DNA of 64,000 nt from Adhaeribacter aerolatus. Its GTDB lineage: Bacteria > Bacteroidota > Bacteroidia > Cytophagales > Hymenobacteraceae. Where the stretch lies: assembly GCF_007991635.1 (NCBI RefSeq), contig NZ_BJYS01000002.1, forward strand, positions 62,001-126,000, given 5' to 3'. Below the pieces are notes generated by a model that saw only the letters and a program-made list of their open reading frames with translations, did no database searches and was not told the DNA's origin. Shown piece by piece: positions 54,591 to 61,795 of this stretch. Position 1 is the stretch's first letter, and each line of letters opens with the position of its first letter. The position numbers were made by a program, and so were the translations under genes.

Positions 54591-56540
54591 ATGAAAAAAA
54601 TATTATTGATTTTTGCGCTATTCTGGCTTTGCGGGGCGGGCTGGGCGCAGGAGAAAAACTTGCTTAGCGGCAAATACACGGCAGAAGAACTAAAAAAGGT
54701 TTTAATTCCGCAGGCCAGTTGGGAGCCTTTCCCAAAGTTGCAGAACCGCACCGGCTGGTCCAAAGCCGATCAGGCCATGATGCAGGCTTACGTAAAACAG
54801 GCGGAAGGCTATCTGAACTACGAATGGCCTTACATTCCGGCTACCAAATCGCTGTTATACGAGCGTACCGGCGACCGCGACGAGTACCAGACGATGAGTT
54901 TTAAAAAACGCGAGGTGCTGGGTACCCTGTTGCTGGCCGAAATTTATGAGAACAAAGGCCGTTTCCTCGACCCGATAATTGATGGCGTTTGGTCTATCTG
55001 CGAAGAATCTTTCTGGGGCGTACCGGCACACCTGCCCCGGGGCAAACAATACGGCGGTTTAATTAATACTGCCGATCCGCTGGTAGATTTATTCGCCGCC
55101 GAAACCGGTACCTACCTGGCCTGGGTAGATTATTTTTTGGGCGATAAATTGGATGCCGTTTCGCCGCTGATCCGCAAAAGAATTTACAACGAAACCAATG
55201 CGCGACTGTTTAAACCGCTTATGAACAAGCCGCACGGCTGGATGACGAAAAACAAAGACGGCCGGGCACCCAATAACTGGAATCCCTGGATTTGTTCGAA
55301 CTGGTTAAATACGGCTTTGCTCCTGGAAAAAGACGAGCAGAAACGCACCGATATGGTGTTTAAAACTTTAGATGTACTGGACGAATTTCTGAACCCGTAC
55401 CCGCAGGATGGTGGCTGCGACGAAGGTCCGAGTTACTGGGGTGCCGCGGCGGCCTCGTTGTACGATAATATTTCGATGCTGAACCTGGCCAGTAAAGATG
55501 CTTTTGCCTATGTGTACCAGGACGAGAAATTTAAGAACATGGGCAAGTTTATTTACCGCGCCCAAATTAGTCCTAAATATTTCCTCAACTTCGCCGATGC
55601 CGATCCGCAACCTAAAATGTCGGCGAACATGATTTACCGCTATGGCAAAGACATTAAGGATGCTGATATGATGCGCTTTGGCGCTTATTACCGCGAACCC
55701 GAAAATGGCTCTGTTGGCCGTTTTCATTATTTTCGGAATTTCTTTGCGCTGTTTATGCAAGAAGAATACCAGAAAGCGAAAGGCGGTTTGCCGCTGCCCA
55801 AAGATGTTTGGCTGCCCGACTTACAAGTGATGGTTGCCCGCGACCAGGCCGGCACTACCAAAGGGTTGTACGTAGCAGCCAAAGGCGGCCACAACGACGA
55901 AAGCCACAACCACAACGATATTGGCAACTACGTGGTGTATTACGACGGGCAACCGTTACTGATAGATGTGGGCCGGGGAACTTACACGAGCAAAACCTTC
56001 AGCAATAAACGCTACGATATCTGGTACAACTGCTCCGACCACCACAATGCACCTACGGTAAACGGCAAAACCCAACTGCCGGGCAGCGGATACAAAGCCA
56101 CGGGCGTAAATTACAATGCTGGTAAAAACTTTGCCCAGTTTTCGCTGGATATTGCCAAAGCTTACCCCGCCGAAGCAGGTATTAACAGTTGGAAGCGCAC
56201 GGTGCGGTTAAACCGGGGTAAAAACGTGCAGGTAGCCGATGTTATTAACCTGAAAGAAGCCGGCGAACTCACCCAGCACCTGATGACCTGCTACCCCGCC
56301 GAAGTAAGAGCGCCCGGCGAACTGGTTATTCATTACAGCCCGAAGGAAGGCAAAGCCCGCGATTTTGTAATAAAATACAACGCCAGCCAAATGCAGCCTA
56401 CCGTGGAAAAAGTAAAACTTACGGCCATGGAAGACAAAGGCATTATTCAAAAATGGGGCGATACCATTTACCGCATCAACTTTAAAGTAACGCAGCCCAA
56501 AACCCAGGATAAGCTAAGTTTTGAAATTGCAGCACGGTAA
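54591..56540 (+). CDS. Heparinase II/III-family protein 2
   Basis: 649 residues from ATG 54591, the start of a signal peptide (ILLIFALFWLCGAGWAQ). Residues ~20-380 are a helical toroid (NNWNPWICSNWLNTALLLEKD, PYPQDGGCDEGPSYWGAAAASLYD). The sheet domain has GLYVAAKGGHNDESHNHNDIGNYVVYYDGQPLLIDVGRGTY, the His-rich catalytic block of heparinase-II-like lyases, and CSDHHNAPTVNGKTQLPGSGY. This protein is closer to classical heparinase II than the one at 47254. It would depolymerise a glucuronic/iduronic-containing chain in the periplasm. Followed by the GH88 gene. Confidence 0.9.
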   Translation: MKKILLIFALFWLCGAGWAQEKNLLSGKYTAEELKKVLIPQASWEPFPKLQNRTGWSKADQAMMQAYVKQAEGYLNYEWPYIPATKSLLYERTGDRDEYQTMSFKKREVLGTLLLAEIYENKGRFLDPIIDGVWSICEESFWGVPAHLPRGKQYGGLINTADPLVDLFAAETGTYLAWVDYFLGDKLDAVSPLIRKRIYNETNARLFKPLMNKPHGWMTKNKDGRAPNNWNPWICSNWLNTALLLEKDEQKRTDMVFKTLDVLDEFLNPYPQDGGCDEGPSYWGAAAASLYDNISMLNLASKDAFAYVYQDEKFKNMGKFIYRAQISPKYFLNFADADPQPKMSANMIYRYGKDIKDADMMRFGAYYREPENGSVGRFHYFRNFFALFMQEEYQKAKGGLPLPKDVWLPDLQVMVARDQAGTTKGLYVAAKGGHNDESHNHNDIGNYVVYYDGQPLLIDVGRGTYTSKTFSNKRYDIWYNCSDHHNAPTVNGKTQLPGSGYKATGVNYNAGKNFAQFSLDIAKAYPAEAGINSWKRTVRLNRGKNVQVADVINLKEAGELTQHLMTCYPAEVRAPGELVIHYSPKEGKARDFVIKYNASQMQPTVEKVKLTAMEDKGIIQKWGDTIYRINFKVTQPKTQDKLSFEIAAR

Positions 56541-56684
56541 ACGACTAACCAGCGGCCTTACAATAGCAGGCTTTGGTTCTCCGCGATACTTTCCCTAACT
56601 TTATTCTGCTTAAAATATTAAATCAACCGAAAAATAATATATCTCCTTTACAATTAACCGCTTAAATTATTTACCAAATCCATC

Positions 56685-57890
56685 ATGAAGATTACTTATA
56701 AACTTATGGCCGTGCTCGGCCTGATTTCCATTTTTGCTTTTGTACAATATGCTTCCGTACCGGTTAAAAGCGCTATGCAGGCCGTTCAGGTGCATTTAGC
56801 TAACATGGCCAAAACCAACACCGACTTAACCAAATATCCCCGTTCTACTAAAAAAGATGGTACCATTGCCACTACTGCTTCGCGCGACTGGACCAGCGGT
56901 TTCTTCCCCGGTTCGTTGTGGCTAACGTACGAATATACCAAAGATAAAAAATGGGAAACGCTGGCACGCCAGTGGACAGCCGGCTTAGAAAAAGAACAGT
57001 TTAACAAAGGCACCCACGATTTAGGGTTTATGATTTTCTGTAGCTTTGGCAACGGTTACCGCCTCACCAAAGACCCGAAATACAAAGACATTATTATCCA
57101 GGCTTCTAAATCGCTGATTACCCGGTTTAATAAAAAAGCCGGCGTTATCCGGTCCTGGGACCACAACCGCGATAAATGGGATTACCCCGTAATTATTGAT
57201 AACATGATGAACCTGGAAATGCTGTACTGGGCTTCCAAACAAACCGGCGACCCCATTTATGCCAACGTGGCAACCACCCACGCCTTAACTACGCTTAAAC
57301 ATCATTTCCGCCCCGATTATAGCAGCTACCACGTAGTAGATTATGATACAGTAACCGGCCAGGTACGCAAGAAAACTACCCACCAGGGCTATTCCGATGC
57401 TTCGGCCTGGGCCCGCGGCCAAGCCTGGGGCTTATATGGCTACACCGTTACTTACCGCGAAACCAAAGACCCGCGTTTCCTGAAACAAGCGCAAGCCATT
57501 GCCGATTTCTTTATCAATCACAAAAATACACCGGCCGATAAGATACCATACTGGGATTTTGATGCCCCCGCCCGGACCGATTTGCCCCGCGATGCTTCCG
57601 CCGCGGCCATTACCGCCTCGGGTTTACTGGAGTTGAGCAAATATTCCGGTGCCAAAGGCGAAGCCTACAAAAAGGCCGCTTCGCAAATGTTAGCCAGTTT
57701 AGCTTCGCCGGCTTACCTGGCCAAAGCCAACACCAACAACAACTTTATTCTGATGCATTCTACCGGCCACCTACCCGGCAACTCCGAAATAGATGTGCCC
57801 CTGAATTACGCCGATTATTATTTTATTGAAGGCCTGATGCGCTGGGAGCAAATGAACAAAGCTAAAGCGCCGGCGAAAGCTAAAGGGTAA
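56685..57890 (+). CDS. Unsaturated glucuronyl hydrolase (GH88)
   Basis: 401 residues with a signal peptide or anchor (LMAVLGLISIFAFVQYASV). The alpha/alpha-barrel carries the GH88 residues: SRDWTSGFFPGSLWLTYEYT, NKGTHDLGFMIFCSFGNGY (catalytic-type Asp in HDLGF) and PVIIDNMMNLEMLYWAS (second Asp), then HQGYSDASAWARGQAWGLYGYT. GH88 hydrates and removes the 4,5-unsaturated uronic acid left by lyases at the non-reducing end. It is the last enzyme gene of the locus and confirms that the neighbouring lyases produce unsaturated uronate ends. A strong terminator follows. Confidence 0.95.
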   Translation: MKITYKLMAVLGLISIFAFVQYASVPVKSAMQAVQVHLANMAKTNTDLTKYPRSTKKDGTIATTASRDWTSGFFPGSLWLTYEYTKDKKWETLARQWTAGLEKEQFNKGTHDLGFMIFCSFGNGYRLTKDPKYKDIIIQASKSLITRFNKKAGVIRSWDHNRDKWDYPVIIDNMMNLEMLYWASKQTGDPIYANVATTHALTTLKHHFRPDYSSYHVVDYDTVTGQVRKKTTHQGYSDASAWARGQAWGLYGYTVTYRETKDPRFLKQAQAIADFFINHKNTPADKIPYWDFDAPARTDLPRDASAAAITASGLLELSKYSGAKGEAYKKAASQMLASLASPAYLAKANTNNNFILMHSTGHLPGNSEIDVPLNYADYYFIEGLMRWEQMNKAKAPAKAKG

Positions 57891-57963
57891 GCAATTTATT
57901 TTTAATAACAGCTAGTTGATTTTATTGCTTACAAATTCTCCGCTTCAAGGTAGAATATTCGGG

Positions 57964-58009
57964 GCATAAAATAAAAAAACCGGAAATTCCCGGTTTTTTT
58001 ATTTTATGC
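57964..58009. terminator. Strong terminator of the polysaccharide locus
   Basis: A perfect 20-bp stem (57964-57983 with 57990-58009, loop AAATTC) with A-run on one arm and TTTTTTT on the other, 74 bases after GH88. Confidence 0.92.
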
Positions 58010-58082
58010 TTGCTGCTTTATAGCTGGTTTACTATATTGTTAGGAACGTTTATTATTTCACCATAAATAGATAAAAGCTAGT

Positions 58083-58145
58083 GGTGTATATACCTTAGGA
58101 AATGGACGGCTAAACGCTAGTGGTTCGTTTACATAATAGTTGGGC
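58083..58145 (+). other. Island 2 leader ending in an attC-like core
   Basis: Resembles the island 1 leader at 3738-3802 (GGTG, TTAGGAAATGG, CGTTTA, AGTTGG). It ends in GTTGGGC (58139-58145), a full match to the GTTRRRY integron core, 13 bases before the first ATG. A TAAACG/CGTTTA hairpin lies inside. Confidence 0.55.
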
Positions 58146-58158
58146 GTAAGTTAAAAAT

Positions 58159-58823
58159 ATGAAAGTCGAGTTGATTCCAGTTATAGAGTTTGGGTACAAT
58201 AATCAGGCACTGCTGTGCCTGAGAAGTATCCCTACTGGGAAAACTCAGAACTTTGGGACAAGTATCACGAGGAATCTTATCTGAGAGCGGGCTTCAAGGA
58301 TAAATTAACTCCTTATTTGCCAGGCTCATCTTTGTATCAACTTTGCGACGTTTCAGAAAGTAACCTGACTAAGCTTGTAAAAGACCATACTCAAGACTTT
58401 AGGGACGGGAAATATGACAGACCTCAAGTGAGCGCTTTATTTGGCGGATATGTTCTAAAAGTCAATGGACAGGAAAAGTTCTTCCCTCAATGTTGCGGGG
58501 GTTTGGCGGATATTGAGTACTGGGAAAGGATTTCGAAAGGCAGCCAATCTTACTATGAGGGGCACCCAGCGCCGCAGATAGAATTTAGCCAAAACTCGTT
58601 AACACTAGATTTCTCCGTTGAAGAATTTGACGAGCCGTTTCAGCCGCCCCCTCCCGCCACGAGATTAACAATTGATTTGCAGGCACTAAGAAACGCTGTA
58701 GAAAAGACAAAAGCTGAGTTATTGGAATTTGGCAAAAGACTCAAAAAAATAAACCAAGAGGAAAAGTTAGAAATCCAAAATATTGACGGGTTGTTAATTT
58801 GGGAAAACACTAATTATAAATAA
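58159..58823 (+). pseudogene. Cassette gene with an N-terminal frameshift
   Basis: The likely true start is the ATG at 58159, giving MKVELIPVIEFGYNNQ, then the frame breaks near 58210-58215 and would stop at codon 42. The following frame from ~58215 (VPEKYPYWENSELWDKYHEES...) is a continuous 202-residue protein that lacks a good start of its own (only GTG after a stop at 58200). Joining the two gives a smooth protein of ~220 residues; a single lost base explains it. The body has YLPGSSLYQL, RPQVSALFGGYVLKVNGQEKFFPQCCGGLADIEYWERIS and a C-terminal coiled-coil-like segment. I believe it belongs to a family of cytoplasmic Bacteroidota cassette proteins of unknown role. The GTG form could still be expressed. 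Confidence 0.6.
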
Positions 58824-58833
58824 GAAAATCTAA

Positions 58834-58902
58834 GCCCAATATTGTGCATAAGCCATGCTACGGCCGACGGCCTTGCACGCCTCATGCACGAGGCTGTTGA
58901 GC
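58834..58902 (+). repeat. attC-like palindromic site c
   Basis: Outer boxes GCCCAAT (58834-58840, one mismatch to RYYYAAC) and GTTGAGC (58896-58902, match to GTTRRRY). Inner arms TTGTGCATAAG (58842-58852) and CTCATGCACGA (58881-58891) pair at 9 of 11. The centre is a GGCC-GAC-GGCC hairpin. Strongly similar to site e. Confidence 0.72.
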
Positions 58903-58926
58903 GTAAGTTTAAACAGATGGATTGCA

Positions 58927-59313
58927 ATGATTAAATCAATTGGATTTGGAGTATTATTTTGCTTTTTACAAAGTATCTGTGAATCCTTTCTGTCTTACTG
59001 GATTATAGCAGTTAAGGGAACCAGTGACATTAATGCTGATGGATTGATGTTATATGGGATAACAAGGATTCTTCTAACAATTGTTCCTTATGTATTGCTG
59101 TTCTTATTAACTCACCAAATCATAAAGAAAACAATTTTGCCTGCCATTACTGCTTTTTTTATAAATGTCTTAATTTTAATTATTTTTTGGCAGCAAGGAT
59201 TGATTCAGAAAGAGCCGATTATAATGATATTATCATCGTTGACTGTTAGTTGTATTTTGATGGTTTTGAATAAGTTGGCAATAGAAAAAAAGAATATTGT
59301 ACAAAAATTATAA
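58927..59313 (+). CDS. Four-helix membrane protein (cassette gene)
   Basis: 128 residues from ATG 58927; the frame is open further up but those residues come from the attC-like site. Four hydrophobic segments are visible: SIGFGVLFCFLQSICESFL, ILLTIVPYVLLFLLTHQII, ILPAITAFFINVLILIIFW and PIIMILSSLTVSCILMVLN, with a Lys-rich C-terminus. No motif identifies a family. AT-rich like its neighbours. It lies between attC-like sites c and d as a single-gene cassette with no visible promoter. Probably an inner-membrane protein; function unknown. Confidence 0.65.
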   Translation: MIKSIGFGVLFCFLQSICESFLSYWIIAVKGTSDINADGLMLYGITRILLTIVPYVLLFLLTHQIIKKTILPAITAFFINVLILIIFWQQGLIQKEPIIMILSSLTVSCILMVLNKLAIEKKNIVQKL

Positions 59314-59320
59314 CACCTTC

Positions 59321-59387
59321 GCCTAACACAATATAAATTAAAACCTGGCTTCCTATGGGCTTGGCATATAAGCGGCCCGTTATGGGC
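59321..59387 (+). repeat. attC-like site d (weaker)
   Basis: Begins with GCCTAAC (59321-59327), an exact RYYYAAC box, 8 bases after the preceding stop, and ends with GTTATGGGC (59379-59387), 12 bases before the next ATG. Inner arms are AT-rich and pair poorly, so it is less convincing than c and e. Confidence 0.45.
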
Positions 59388-59399
59388 ATTTAAATTATA

Positions 59400-60062
59400 A
59401 TGGAACCAAAATCAGAGAAGAAAGAGAAATCGTACTTAGATTATCTTGATAAGACCTTTCTTGAGGAGCTTAATTATAAAATTTGGTCAACAAAGGGAGC
59501 TAGATTTAATGCAAGCCAACGACTTATTAAGATATCTAGGCTATCAAATCTTTGTACAAGTTTATTCTCAGTTTATTTAATTGCAGTTGGTTTATTATCT
59601 GTTTATAACCTTTATAACTCTACAGCAATAAATGAAAATGTGATTGCTTTTTCGGTTACTTGTCTCTCTATACTGCTTTTAGTTTTTACATTAATTGAGA
59701 ATTCAAGAGATTACAATCGAAAATCCAAAGAGTATCATGACTGTTCTTTAGAGCTATCTAGAATTTATAACCGGCTTAGGATTTTCAAAACGCTGACTAA
59801 CGATGTTACAGATAAAAAGCGAGAAGAGTTTACTATTCAAATTGCGGATGCATACCAAGATATTTTAGCTAAACATGAGAATCATGACCCAATTGACCAC
59901 CAAATATTCAAAACATCAAAGGCCAGATACCATAAGCTGAATGGCTTTGATGTATTTATTATAAAAATTAAATACTATATATACACAGCTTTCATATATC
60001 ATCTACTAATAATTCTGCCCCCAGTCATTATTGCATATATGATTTACATTAGTAAAGCTTAA
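59400..60062 (+). CDS. SLATT domain membrane protein (SLATT_5-like, cassette gene)
   Basis: 220 residues. The N-terminal part has LNYKIWSTKGARFNASQRLIKISRLSN, which matches the SLATT_5 opening as I recall it. Two adjacent transmembrane helices follow (LFSVYLIAVGLLSVYNLY and VIAFSVTCLSILLLVFTLI), then NSRDYNRKSKEYHDCSLELSRIYNRL and HENHDPIDHQIFKTSKARYH. A third hydrophobic segment is at the C-terminus. SLATT proteins are predicted pore-forming effectors in nucleotide-activated or reverse-transcriptase-linked defence systems. Here it stands alone in a cassette, with no cyclase, SLOG or RT partner next to it. AT-rich. A defence role is inference from the family. Confidence 0.82.
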   Translation: MEPKSEKKEKSYLDYLDKTFLEELNYKIWSTKGARFNASQRLIKISRLSNLCTSLFSVYLIAVGLLSVYNLYNSTAINENVIAFSVTCLSILLLVFTLIENSRDYNRKSKEYHDCSLELSRIYNRLRIFKTLTNDVTDKKREEFTIQIADAYQDILAKHENHDPIDHQIFKTSKARYHKLNGFDVFIIKIKYYIYTAFIYHLLIILPPVIIAYMIYISKA

Positions 60063-60426
60063 GCATTTGTAAGAAGTAAAATGCCACATAACAAGGTGCA
60101 TAAGGCATGCTTCTGCCGACGGCATCGTACGCCTCATGCACAAGACCGTTAAGCAACTATTCAGGAAAGAAGATAGATAAGAGTTGTTAACCCAAATATT
60201 AAATTTGGTAGAAACTGTTATGAATATACAAGCAAAAAAATCATATATAAGTTATATAAGGCTGCTGCTTAACGAAAACTTACCCAAACGACTTAAACCT
60301 GTCACCATTATTTTTTAATATTCCCGGAACGGGTAAGTTTTACCGGCCGTATCAGAAGTGTTTTTCGTTTGCAAACTAATGTTTATTTTAAGCTGAAACT
60401 GTGCTTACTATACTAACCTGCCTGCT
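60063..60426. other. Spacer after island 2 and upstream of mgsA
   Basis: Contains attC-like site e, then AT-rich sequence with no gene. GCTTAAC at 60267-60273 is the exact reverse of the GTTAAGC core at 60148-60154 and may mark the island's end. A CCCGGAACGGGTA hairpin at 60323-60335 precedes mgsA. Confidence 0.5.
60087..60154 (+). repeat. attC-like palindromic site e
   Basis: CATAAC (60087-60092) and GTTAAGC (60148-60154) are the outer boxes; GTGCATAAGGC (60096-60106) pairs with GCCTCATGCAC (60131-60141) at 10 of 11. The centre is TGCC-GAC-GGCA. Compared with site c, the centre stem has changed on both sides (G/C to T/A), a compensatory change. Confidence 0.72.
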
Positions 60427-60807
60427 ATGAAAACCATTGCCCTGATTGCCCATAACGAGAAAAAAAACGAATTGCTGGAATGGACCAAACAGCACCGCGA
60501 ACTGTTGCAACACTACACCTTAATAGGGACTTCTAATACAGCCAAATTAATTAATAGCTTACTAGGCTTAGAAGTGAAGCCGTTTGGTCACGGGCCCAGC
60601 GGCGGCGACATTTTGCTTTCGGCTAAAATCCTGAAGGGGAAAGTAGACAAAGTTATTTTCTTTATTGATTCGGAAAATCCCCACGGCCATGAGCACGACA
60701 TTCAAACCTTAATCCGTACGGCTGTTATCAATAATGTGCCAATCGCCTTAAACCGGGCATCGGCCGATTATATTATTCTGGAACAACAGGAGGATAAACA
60801 GGCTTAG
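60427..60807 (+). CDS. mgsA: Methylglyoxal synthase
   Basis: 126 residues, slightly shorter than E. coli MgsA (152). The family pattern is clear: IALIAHNEKKNELLEW, YTLIGTSNTAKLI, PFGHGPSGGDILLSAKIL (phosphate-binding Gly-rich loop with the catalytic Asp), VIFFIDSENPHGHEHDIQTLIRTAVINNVPIALN. It converts dihydroxyacetone phosphate to methylglyoxal and phosphate, a bypass of lower glycolysis under phosphate limitation or sugar excess. Cytoplasmic. A gloA2-like gene for a glyoxalase-fold protein lies 3 kb away. Confidence 0.93.
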   Translation: MKTIALIAHNEKKNELLEWTKQHRELLQHYTLIGTSNTAKLINSLLGLEVKPFGHGPSGGDILLSAKILKGKVDKVIFFIDSENPHGHEHDIQTLIRTAVINNVPIALNRASADYIILEQQEDKQA

Positions 60808-60902
60808 ACACTTCCGGAATAATGTTTAGTGTTGTTGTGAACTTATCACTGAACTTATGCGGCTTGGTAACCAGACATCAGCCTGTAATTAGGTTAATCA
60901 TG

Positions 60903-60943
60903 AAAAAAGGCCCTGCCGGCAAATAGCGACAGAGGCCTTTATC
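60903..60943 (-). terminator. Terminator of the 60961-61221 gene
   Basis: AAAGGCC-CTG pairs with CAG-a-GGCCTTT; on the minus strand it ends in six T. Also lies downstream of mgsA and may serve it. Confidence 0.75.
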
Positions 60944-60960
60944 TAAAACATCAGTTGTTT

Positions 60961-61221
60961 TTAAGCAGCCTGGTGGTGCTCGTCATTATCATCAGCAGCC
61001 CGGGCCACCACAAAAATGGTTACCACTGCCACCGCAGCTACCGCTAAAACCATCTGCCGGGGCGTTAGTTTTTTACTGGCTTTCATTAGTAAGTGACCGG
61101 TATCTTGCAGTAAATCGGGTAGTTTTTCGTAATTACCGTCTTTAAATACGTGCATCACATTTTCGAAAGCCCGCGATAAATCCTGTGGTTGTACAAGTGA
61201 AGTATTATTAGCTTGATCCAT
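60961..61221 (-). CDS. Small single-pass membrane protein
   Basis: 86 residues. Residues 1-55 are a soluble helical part (FENVMHVFKDGNYEKLPDLLQDTGHLLMKASKKLTPRQ), followed by one transmembrane helix (MVLAVAAVAVVTIFVVARA) and an acidic/His tail (DDNDEHHQAA). No recognised family. Coding is supported by a following terminator and a clear hydrophobic/charged pattern. In the same strand and direction as 61373-61648, with a 151-base gap. Confidence 0.65.
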   Translation of the reverse strand: MDQANNTSLVQPQDLSRAFENVMHVFKDGNYEKLPDLLQDTGHLLMKASKKLTPRQMVLAVAAVAVVTIFVVARAADDNDEHHQAA

Positions 61222-61372
61222 AATTTTAAATTTAGTTTAGTGTTTTCTACTTTTTATAGCACCGTTTTGTTGCAGAGTTACCGCTATGGGTTTATCTGAC
61301 AGATTTTGCTATACGTAAAACTATAGACCGTGGCTAACCAATTTTAACCAGATTTATCTATAAAGTGCTAAA

Positions 61373-61648
61373 TCAGGCTACCTGAGTACCGCCGGCACTT
61401 CTTACTTCTTCGCCTATTTTCTGCAATATTTTATCAGAGCTGTACATCATGCTGGCCGGGAACCCAACGTTTACATTATTGACGGCCAAGGTCTGCGTAG
61501 CCTCATCGTAATTGTATTCGGCCGATACACCTTTCTCGGAAATGCGACCGTTGTTGCCGGCCAGGTTAATGCCAAAGCCGGATAGTTTTGAACGCAGGTT
61601 GTTATAAATTTCGGGGGAGATACCGGAGTATTGCGCGCTTTTTGCCAT
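61373..61648 (-). CDS. Small conserved-type hypothetical protein
   Basis: 91 residues without signal or membrane segment. It starts MAKSAQYSGISPEIYNNLRSKLSGFGINLAGNNGRISEKGVSAEYNYDEATQTLAVNNV and ends SSDKILQKIGEEVRSAGG. The mixture of a helical start, a strand pair and a final amphipathic helix looks like a genuine small folded protein. I recall similar short proteins in Bacteroidota but no named domain. Function unknown. Confidence 0.65.
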   Translation of the reverse strand: MAKSAQYSGISPEIYNNLRSKLSGFGINLAGNNGRISEKGVSAEYNYDEATQTLAVNNVNVGFPASMMYSSDKILQKIGEEVRSAGGTQVA

Positions 61649-61795
61649 AATTTTATTTTGTTAGTAAGGGTTTAAAGTAAATTAATATTTATAATTAACG
61701 CATTTGCCATTGATTCTGCCTAAAAAAAGGCTGGCAAAAATTTATCGGCAGCAGCATTTATACCACCTTTAGGTTGCCTGTTTTTAAACGAAGGG

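Noticed and set aside
58215-58823. GTG at 58215 as the authentic start
   Set aside because: The upstream ATG frame gives a convincing N-terminus that continues the protein after a one-base shift, so the GTG start is probably an artefact of the frameshift.
60961-61648. Toxin-antitoxin pair for the two small minus-strand genes
   Set aside because: No toxin or antitoxin motif, 151-base gap and no overlap; left as small unknown proteins.
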